Notes under the pieces: model-generated
The model's database searches: none
Told to the model about the DNA's origin: nothing
What the model saw: only the letters and a program-made list of their open reading frames with translations
Translations under genes and position numbers: made by a program
Part shown: positions 56,344 to 64,000 of the stretch, in pieces
Numbering within the stretch: the stretch's first letter is position 1
How the letters are laid out: each line of letters begins with the position of its first letter
Source of the DNA: Isoetes taiwanensis
Lineage: Eukaryota > Streptophyta > Lycopodiopsida > Isoetales > Isoetaceae
Length of the DNA: 64,000 bases
Assembly (NCBI GenBank): GCA_021234155.1
Contig: JAJEKV010000503.1
Location: 102,640-166,639 of the forward strand
Reading direction: 5' to 3'

Positions 56344-57132
56344 GGAAAGTTCCGACACCTTCGAGCTGTGGGAATTAGGGGCTAAGAGTTCAAGAGGTTC
56401 TACTATAAAGTAGAATGGTTTGGTGATTGGTAAATGCACCAGCCAAGATGAGTTAAGAGGAACAAGAAACGAGCATGGGTCTAAGAAATTGATAGTATCT
56501 TAAGTTTTGATTTTGTTCTGTGCTATGTAAGCTAGAAAAGCTAATGGAATGCAGTTCATCAAGGAGCTAAACTTGGTTAAAAGTTACCGAAAATAGGATC
56601 AAATGTTAAGACGGATGTTTTCATGCAAGGCATGGACAGCGGGCCATGATAATTGTGAAGGTACGTTCCTACAAATTTCGATAACTAGTAGATTGTCTAA
56701 TGGTGGACCACGTTGCCGTGTTACTTTAAAGTAGACCATGTGTAGGGAGTTGTAGTGCTTTAACAAAATCAGTGCTAGGGTTGTGAGGGCCCATGAACAG
56801 TGCTTAAAGAGGTAAACTCAAGGGTTAGGAAGTTGTTAGCTATGTTGAGTAGGTTCTTTTTGTGAGAAGTCATAGTAAATTATGTTCATAATCTTTTAGG
56901 TTCCCTTGAATTTACTTGTGTGGGTTGTATAGCCATAAGATACACAGATGGGAGATGTGATTATGTTTTATTTGTCACTCTTGGATTTGGCCACCCAAGA
57001 TGTGTCATATGAATACATATCTAGTCCGAGCTAATGTAAGGTGGTTGGGGGCAGGGCCCAACCAAGCAATGTAGTGTGGTGTGTGGTCACATGTCCAGTT
57101 GGATGCTGCCTAGTGGCGTGACGTTAAAACTA

Positions 57133-57169
<37 letters not shown>

Positions 57170-57641
57170 CATGGTGGGCTTAGTATTTTATAGTGAGCTA
57201 TTTTATGCTTAGTAGGAAAAAGTACATTAACCCTATAATGCAGATGTTTGCTACGTTAGCTTGGACATGTATAGAAAATAATTTATTTGAATTTCATTAT
57301 AAGTTTAGTTCCAAACTTTATACATGCTAGTGGCAAGGTTGATGCACTTAGATGTATTTAGAGTATGTGGTAAAGTAGAGCTTAAGCCATATGTAGGTTA
57401 ATGAGGAAGTTGTTGTATAATATGGAAGAGTATTGGGAATACCCATGTTCTATTGCTATTGTGGCACAAATGTGCAATTGAGAAGACTGCATCAGAACAT
57501 AGCAGTGGCTCTGAGTCGCAATAAGAGATGCCCTAGTTGGCTAAAGCTTAGTCTTTTGCATTTAAAAGTAATACAAGAAGTGTTAGACCGCATTCAAGCT
57601 GTTGCACCTCAAGTAACTCATGAGGACATGAGTTGAATTTT
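56344..57641 (+). other. Internal region of the LTR element, no coding capacity
   Basis: Only short ORFs; no gag, protease, RT, RNase H or integrase motifs. It contains a (CTAT)n microsatellite at 57133-57166. Replication would need proteins in trans. Confidence 0.75.
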
Positions 57642-57653
57642 ACAAGGGGAGAA
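57642..57653 (+). other. Polypurine tract
   Basis: ACAAGGGGAGAA directly precedes the 3' LTR start and would prime plus-strand synthesis. Confidence 0.85.
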
Positions 57654-57770
57654 TGTAACGAACCTAGTGGCTTACTTTGTCTCAATATAGGATGGTGTAG
57701 ATTATCTAACGACCTTGTTGATATGCGTCCACGGGTTACGCTAGTGGTGGCATTTAAAACTATAGAAATA

Positions 57771-60749
57771 CTAGTAACGGTGCCCAGCGTTGCTGGGCAT
57801 AAGTTAAGAATGTGTAAATGATGTTCAAGAGAAGGATGAGACATCCTAAGGGATTGGTCCCAGCTCAGTATTTAAGAACCTCTAACACCTGAAATTCTAA
57901 GATAGTTTTCAAAAACATAGTGTGTTCTACTAAGCTCTTTTCTTCTGCTCCAGTCTTTAAACTCTTACAAAATAATAACGATATATAATGACAATAACAT
58001 ATGAATTTAACACACTTTAGACATAGTGAATGATGCTCATTGTACGTTGATTAATTTAAGTTAAAGAACTAAAAATCCAGATCCATTTGTAGAATTCTAG
58101 TCTGTATGTATAGCGATAACGAAAAAATGCTACGTCAATAAAAAAGTATGTGAAAATTGCATAGCATTTTGTACATTCAAATGTGTTATTTGATAACAAA
58201 AGAACGATTGTGGGACATACTTACAAAACCATTACATGATGAAATGGTCCATAAACGAAATTGAGATGTGAAGAGAGTCTGGAATGATGGCATTATGGGG
58301 AGAATGGAAGGTTCATATACAAAGGTTGCTAGTGGTTTATGCCATAATGATGTGCTCAATTTTCCTTTGTCGGATAATAGGAGCTACCATTAAATAATGT
58401 AATTTGGATCAAATCAAAGATTTGAAGAGTTTCTAGAATATGATGAGGTTATAGTTCTTAGGGTATTGTGCAAGTTGGATCTAGGGCAGATGGTTGGAGA
58501 GACATTGATGCTTGAACCAATTTTGAATTATACTGATTTTGATCGACCGAGATAAAGAAATAATAGTTGTGGCTGCAATTGGAGATATATTTGTTGTAAG
58601 TGTATGTACTTCTCGAGCATAAATCTTTTCAATAGGATATCTACAATATTTAAAAAATAGTTCAAATGAACTTGTCAAACATGGACATCTTGTCTTGTTT
58701 ATAAGATGGGAGTCAAAAAGTTAAAATGTGCAAAGACCGCAACATATGCAGAACATGAGCTTCAAAGATAGGCAATATAGTCGAACATGGGCTTTCATAA
58801 TTTGTATAACGCCTTTTTTCGTGATCCGTTGTCCTAATTATGGATGTTATTGAAGATCTTTGAATTTGTATACCAGCCATATTTGACAATACCGGAGTTG
58901 TCAACCTGTAAGGGCAACAATATCCCAACACTTCCAAAGATATGAGTGCCTATGGGTACGCGTGGAAATGCATGTTAGCAATGCACCATGCCAATTATTA
59001 GAATTTAATGGAGACTTGTTCGAAAATATCTTTAACTCTACAAGAGCAGCAAGTTTAACAGAGCATCAAAGTAGTAGGCAAGTGAGTATCGATCGGTTAA
59101 AGTATCACATCGTAACGGGTATCATATTAGGTAACAGAGTTGGAGAACCGCAAGAACATGCTTCGCTTTTCGACAATGATATAATGTCCAAATTATTATG
59201 ATATACATGCCGATCTATTTCAGTCCACCTTTTCTTCATCCTTTCCTCGCACTTGAACAGAGAACTCCATGAGGACAACACAACTTCTTCGAGAAGATTT
59301 GGCGCGATATTTGGCACTCATGGCAAAAGCTTTGGGCCATGCAGATTCAATGACTTATGAGCAAGCTGCAAAAGAGATAAAAATTGGCTAAAGCCCTCGT
59401 GGAGGAAGAGTCTAGAGTCCATATGGATATTATCACATGAGGATTCTACCGGACCTTAGTTCCTACATGCCCCGCATAAAATTGTCAGATTATTCCATAT
59501 CCTATTCAGCAACTTGATTATCATATGGTAACTTAATATGCTTACTCCTGTAACCTTCATATACTGCCTGTCCTTGACATGATTCAAAAGTTTGCTACCA
59601 AATTCTGTAATGAATTAAGTGCAGATCTTCTTTGCCAACAACAATTGCATTGTCCGTCTCGGACCCAGGACAATTGGACTCTCTACAATAGCAAGAACAA
59701 AACCTCCAGCATTAAATCACATTAATGAAAGAGGGATAATAGCACAAAGAACCATCCTCAATGCCCTTTTTTTGAAAGAATAATTTTCAACGAAGCATAA
59801 ATCATTAACAGCAAGAGATGATGGGATCTAGAAAAGCCTTCTTTAGATCCTAAAGATTAAAGAATTACGCCAGAAAAGTGCCAAATTTACAATGAAATCC
59901 ACAGTAGGTTCTGGACTTGATCCCTATAGCAGCAGAGTGCTTATTATTCACAGAGTTTGATATAGATAATTGCATGGAACCCCAGTTAGAACCCTGTTGG
60001 AAGAGGGCCAGAAGTAGACCTAATCAGATAGCTTCTATTGGATGACCCATTTGGAACTCAAATTAATTTTCCTTATTTTGAGTGATCCAGAAGTCTCCAC
60101 TGGAATATCAAACATTTTCTCTAATTCGCTAGTGGAAATCATGCCTTCCATACCTTCCACAAACAAAGATGGATCCCAAAAAAATGAGGGCTAGATCCAG
60201 TTACTAATGAGCTTCAATCCATATGTTAATAGGCTTGAAGCAGAAGACATCTCTCGTTCTTTGCTATTGCGGTGCGATGGGCTTCAATCCGGCTGCTAAG
60301 GGCTTGAATATGGCAGTGATCTTGCAAAAATAGATGAAGGAGCAGAGCTTAAGAGCCCTATTCTAAAATGCAAAAATTGTGGATAAACCGTCTTCTCGGT
60401 TCTTTTGCAAATCTCTCATCTTCTGTAAACTCCAGCTTCTTAGATGCAAGCAACAACTCAGAAGTTTTCTTCCGTAAGAGGGGAATAGATGGAATAGAAA
60501 ACAAAGAAAGAAGAAAAATAAGAAAGCCTAGCTTACCTCAGGAAGGACAGCGCTTCAAATTCGGCCGAGGCTTAGTCGAACGTATGCTCCACTCCTCCAA
60601 GATGCTGTCGAATGCGCATGCCATAGCATCTTTGCCCTTCGATAACCTAAAAAAGGTTTTTGGAGTGGGAACCGTTGGATCTGGTTAGGTCAATCTTGGC
60701 CGCCCGATCTAGGGCGTGATTGAACACACCAAAACATTATAATATAGGA
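57771..60749 (-). mobile_element. Non-autonomous Helitron, copy 2 (2,979 bp)
   Basis: Inverted copy of 3921-6910. It starts CTAGTAACGGT (reverse of the 3' end) at 57771 and ends ...ATATAGGA at 60749. The flanks GAAATA and TATTAGC are contiguous in the 5' LTR at about 54532, proving both ends and an A^T insertion without target duplication. Confidence 0.97.
60368..60688 (+). CDS. 106-codon ORF in Helitron copy 2, unknown
   Basis: Same 106-residue translation as 3982-4302. No recognised domain. Confidence 0.3.
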   Translation: MQKLWINRLLGSFANLSSSVNSSFLDASNNSEVFFRKRGIDGIENKERRKIRKPSLPQEGQRFKFGRGLVERMLHSSKMLSNAHAIASLPFDNLKKVFGVGTVGSG

Positions 60750-62217
60750 TATTAGCAAAGGTTACATAAGCAGAAGGTGTTAGATTAATGTGTATTGGAC
60801 TTGTAAAATATGATAAGCATGCATTAGATTGCATGCATGTACATGCACATGTGCATGCATGCATGTGATTGCATGCACAACACTTGTCTAGCATGCATAT
60901 GCATTGAGATTTACTATATATATTAGATGTGAACAAAGGAGAGGGTGTCTTGGTTTGGTGAAGGATCTTGTTTATTGTTCTCCTCTACCTATTCTCTAGA
61001 GAAGGAGAGGCTGGCCGAATTGTAGAACAATAGCAGAAATCGGAAGGCGCTTGCAGATGAGAAGGCGAGGAAATAGAAGCAAGGAAGGCAGATCCAGTCG
61101 ATAGGAAGCAGAATCAATCCGAGAAACTGAGGTGGGGATTTGACGCGTGCTTGGGGATTTGATGAGTGCTTCCAGTAGAATATGTGAATTATCTCTAGGA
61201 CGTTAGGGTAATTATGGTATTACCTGGAAGTTATGGTTGTTTATATGTTAAGGAAGTCATGTTCTTGCTTTGAGATGTGGCGATGAGATGTTGTCACTGG
61301 GTTATGAAATATCTTGGTATGAACCTTATTGTGTTGCATTGCTCTATGGTTGTTCTTGGAAGTAAGATGCATGAGGATTCTATGATATCTCGTATTGGAT
61401 CAACCTGTAAGGTTATTGGTGATATTCTATCTTGTGAAGTCATGATGGATGATGTTGCATCTTGCAAACGGCCCACCTTCGGAGGGGTGGGGTGGCCGTG
61501 AGACTCCGCATCCGTTCTAGGTGGCTAGACAGATGGCATGTTGCATTTACGGCCCACCTTCGGAGGGGTGGGGTGGCCGTGTAACTCCGCATCCGGCCAG
61601 ATGGCCTGTTGGATGAGTTGAACCCTGTACGTACAGATGGAGAGAGTGGTCTCCTTGGGGTCGCAACCCAGGGATTACGCTTGGCATATGTGCATACATA
61701 CAGAAGGTTGGTGTGAATGTAAACCTGCTTGTAGTCTGAGTTCTAACTAATGCAGGGTCTAGAGGAGCAGGTAAATCTATTGTCTTCTTATCTTGGATGT
61801 TATATGCCAGATTGCTTTGTGGTTGATGTTGTGAATGCTCCCGAAATGTTTCCTCCCCACTTAGTCCTTGTGGACTAACCCCCTTGTATTGTCTGTGTAT
61901 GTTTAAGAGGGTATGTCCTGAGCTGAGAATGCAGTATTCAGAGGGAGAGACTGGGCATGAAGTTGCGCGGAGCGGCGTTTTTTCCGAGTCATCCTCAGTG
62001 ACCTATAAGGAGGAGAATTCGGAGTGACCTGTTGAGCTATAGGAGGAGAATTCGGAGTGACCTGTTGAGCTATAGGAGTTGTAGTATGCCAAGACTCAGA
62101 GGAGTTTGGTCTTGTACAAAATTATCTTATGAATGAGAGTATTAATATTGGGATGTATCTATAAGTCTTATGAATGTGCAACAGCCTAGTCTAAGGGGCT
62201 AGGTCCGTTTCACTACC

Positions 62218-62776
62218 CCGTTTCCACTTGCGGCTGTCGTAATTCACACTCTTACCTTGGACGATCTCATAATATACCTGTTTTGCAAACGTTTTAGGGA
62301 ACTCGTTATTCTTTGGTAAGTGACCCTTCACCTCTACCCACCTTTCTAGGGCTTTGGCTCGTACAGCTACAATCTTGCATTCAACTGCTTTGAACTTGCC
62401 TCTCTTGTTCCGCCAATCCCTCTCAAATTGTCTCACATCTAATTCCAACTCCACCTCCTCAAATTCTACCCCGCCAGGACAATAGCCGGGTTTAGTTTCA
62501 CAGGCAACTCCATGGACCTCTGTCATTGTCACATGCTCTTTCTTCAAGGCCTCTAGCATTTCTCTCAATCTTATTAATTCCTTCGTACGAATCTCATTTT
62601 GTTGAGCGTGTTCGCTTGCCTTCGTGATTTGGTCGAGATAAAAAAACTACCATGAAGGCATAGTGCTCCTTAGGCTTTCAAAATTGCTAAGGTACGGTAC
62701 GCTTTGTTGATCAACTGGTGGTGTAGGAGGAGGTCTGCTATGTGATCCTTGGCTCCGGTCACTACTCTCACCCATA
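62218..62776 (-). pseudogene. N-terminal part of the disrupted RING-like gene
   Basis: An ATG at 62776 opens MGESSDRSQGSHSRPPPTPP. A TAG near 62644 interrupts the frame or marks an intron. The frame then continues as QNEIRTKELIRLREMLEALK with an acidic segment FEEVELELDVRQFERDW and PKTFAKQVYYEIVQGK. It stops being native at KWKRGS, where the LTR element starts. No known domain beyond coiled-coil tendency. Confidence 0.5.
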
Positions 62777-63193
62777 TTTTGTTACTAAATTAGGTTGTTT
62801 GTTCGGTTCGTTGGTCACACAATTTACGATAGCTGCTGTAAAACACAAAGAAACACAACATAAGCAATGAATAATAACACAAAAGAAAAGTCCAAATTAT
62901 ACGCAATTACAAATTCATTTGAAAATTTTATTTGAATGTCCTTGTTCAAAAGAATAAATTCAACAAATATGAATGTCACACAAACAATAATATCATTGTT
63001 TTATAATGGCTATGATCACTGTCCTCGACAACGAAACTGACTTGAGGAATCCAATCTGATTCCAACTGAGGCCTGGTGCAGGAAATGGGAGAGCAATTGA
63101 AAGAGCTCCTCAGGGTGTCCAGTAGCTGGGTCAAATCAAACTTTCATGTCTTGTCCCTCATTGGAGATTCGACAACGTGCTTCAAATAGTTGC
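62777..63193. other. Intergenic stretch between two minus-strand coding regions
   Basis: AT-rich, with only short ORFs and no recognised signal. Confidence 0.4.
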
Positions 63194-64000
63194 TCACAGA
63201 CCTGACCTTGTTACGTACTTCAAGAATACCCAAAGAATCCAAGAAGGATACTTTAGGTGCAAAATTAGCCAGGTAAAGAATATAATGGGCTGCCCCCCCC
63301 ACAAGTCAAAATCAACTCTTGTAGGCACCATTCTCATGCCATCTCTGTTAGGACCAAAATACAAATCATCATGGATCCACGGCTGTTGCAATCTCTCATT
63401 CTTGATGGCTTTCTTGCCTGCACCATCCATACATTTGTATGCGACCCGCTTCACTTCCACTTGCTCGCATATTAACCTTACTTCCTCCCAATCACAAATG
63501 TCAATGTAGATAGATTGTGGCTTTGTGCAACCCTTCCCCTTCCCAAAGTCGAAATGAAGCAACACATTGCCCGGATGCAAGTCCATGTGCAAGTGGCGTT
63601 CCTGGTGCAACTTTCGCAAGGCACTGCAAAATGTTACAACGATATCACCAACCCTTCTTGCAATGAATAACTCTTTCTTCTTGAGTCCTTCGAGCTTCAT
63701 CAAATCAACTTCGACAAATGGTCTAGCTCCACATCTGTTGAAGCCATGCGTTGCAAAGGCATTATTCCCATGATTCAAAAGAAAGTTGGCAAAAGAGCCA
63801 CCATTCCAATAAGGAAAAATCATGCCCATTCTCTCCAAGCCGATTGTGCAGCCAATACATCGTATTATACAACCGTGCCTGACCTGCATTGAAGTCTCCC
63901 TCATGTTCTTCGTCATTGCCCTTACTATCCCATCCAGGCTTGCTGTGCACAGACGAACATCATCACTTTGAAATTTAACACAGTAGGGTTCATCTTTCAT
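63194..64000 (-). CDS. Atypical protein-kinase-like protein, partial at window edge
   Basis: The 268-codon frame runs off the window edge; the first Met coincides with the edge and may be internal. Kinase-fold features in order are IFPYWNGGSFANFLLNH (hinge-like), FCSALRKLHQERHLHMDLHPGNVLL (catalytic loop HMDLHPGN with Asp and Asn at the usual spacing), IDICDWEEV in place of DFG, and VDFDLWGGQPIIFFTWLI like subdomain IX. The glycine loop and VAIK lysine are not in the window. Without a normal DFG glycine it may be a pseudokinase or a divergent kinase. It ends TRSGL at 63194 and lies upstream of the RING-like gene on the same strand. Confidence 0.6.
   Translation of the reverse strand: MKDEPYCVKFQSDDVRLCTASLDGIVRAMTKNMRETSMQVRHGCIIRCIGCTIGLERMGMIFPYWNGGSFANFLLNHGNNAFATHGFNRCGARPFVEVDLMKLEGLKKKELFIARRVGDIVVTFCSALRKLHQERHLHMDLHPGNVLLHFDFGKGKGCTKPQSIYIDICDWEEVRLICEQVEVKRVAYKCMDGAGKKAIKNERLQQPWIHDDLYFGPNRDGMRMVPTRVDFDLWGGQPIIFFTWLILHLKYPSWILWVFLKYVTRSGL

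Larger units (their letters stand above)
54433..62212. mobile_element. Non-autonomous LTR retrotransposon with a nested Helitron
   Basis: The 5' LTR is 54433-56330 and the 3' LTR is 57654-62212 with an inserted Helitron. Both begin TGTAACGAACC and end GGTCCGTTTCA (TG...CA). The target duplication CTACC lies at 54428-54432 and 62213-62217. A primer-binding site follows the 5' LTR and a purine tract precedes the 3' LTR, so the element points along the + strand. The 1.3-kb interior has no gag or pol. Confidence 0.96.
57654..62212 (+). repeat. 3' LTR, interrupted by a Helitron (1,580 bp without it)
   Basis: It matches the 5' LTR on both sides of the insertion (57654-57770 and 60750-62212). It lacks the 290-bp duplication of the 5' LTR. 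Confidence 0.95.

Overview
This window looks like nuclear DNA of a land plant, probably a seed-free vascular plant such as a fern. The evidence is GT-AG introns, a CLASP fragment, an AUX1/LAX auxin-carrier pseudogene, a PPR protein built of 31-residue SS-type repeats, an intron-containing tRNA-Tyr, and dense nested transposable elements. The lineage call is inference. Most of the window is mobile or repetitive DNA, and few host genes look intact.

Layout. 1-3.9 kb: possible retroelement debris, three in-frame CLASP-like exons (+) and one unidentified exon-like ORF. 3.9-7.9 kb: a 2,990-bp Helitron (+) and a second Helitron-type terminus about 1 kb beyond it. 7.9-10.4 kb: a microhomology-joined duplication cluster with two tRNA-Tyr fragments and one intact tRNA-Tyr (-). 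10.5-12.1 kb: a PPR gene (+) truncated near its E motif. 12.6-19.2 kb: an AUX1/LAX pseudogene (+) with a nonsense codon, a small tandem duplication and a 4,975-bp Copia element (-) with identical 158-bp LTRs and a broken ORF. 19.2-22.4 kb: short tandem repeats, coiled-coil debris and a CACTA-type terminus.

22.4-44.45 kb is the most unusual part. A unit of palindrome arm (P), hAT-transposase and other ORFs (A) and a hairpin array (B) occurs as two head-to-head pairs: unit 0(-)/unit 1(+) around a 127-bp spacer, and unit 2(-, internally deleted)/unit 3(+, most complete). Each P arm is about 2.24 kb and has CGTACG-rich nested palindromes at its outer end. B is an array of near-perfect GCACCGTGGCCACGGTGC palindromes. 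A truncated LINE-like element and MITEs sit inside.

44.5-64 kb: minus-strand coding pieces of unknown function: a coiled-coil protein, the parts of a coiled-coil/RING-like gene, and a kinase-like gene at the window edge. The RING-like gene appears split by two insertions: a 5,631-bp Helitron (48,699-54,329) and a non-autonomous LTR retrotransposon (54,433-62,212, TSD CTACC). The 3' LTR of the latter is itself split by a second copy of the Helitron seen at 3.9 kb. The 5' LTR preserves the exact empty site. This gives an insertion order: gene, then LTR element, then Helitron.

Many ORFs carry frameshifts and some paralogous copies differ in homopolymers, so part of the apparent decay may be consensus error in high-copy DNA.
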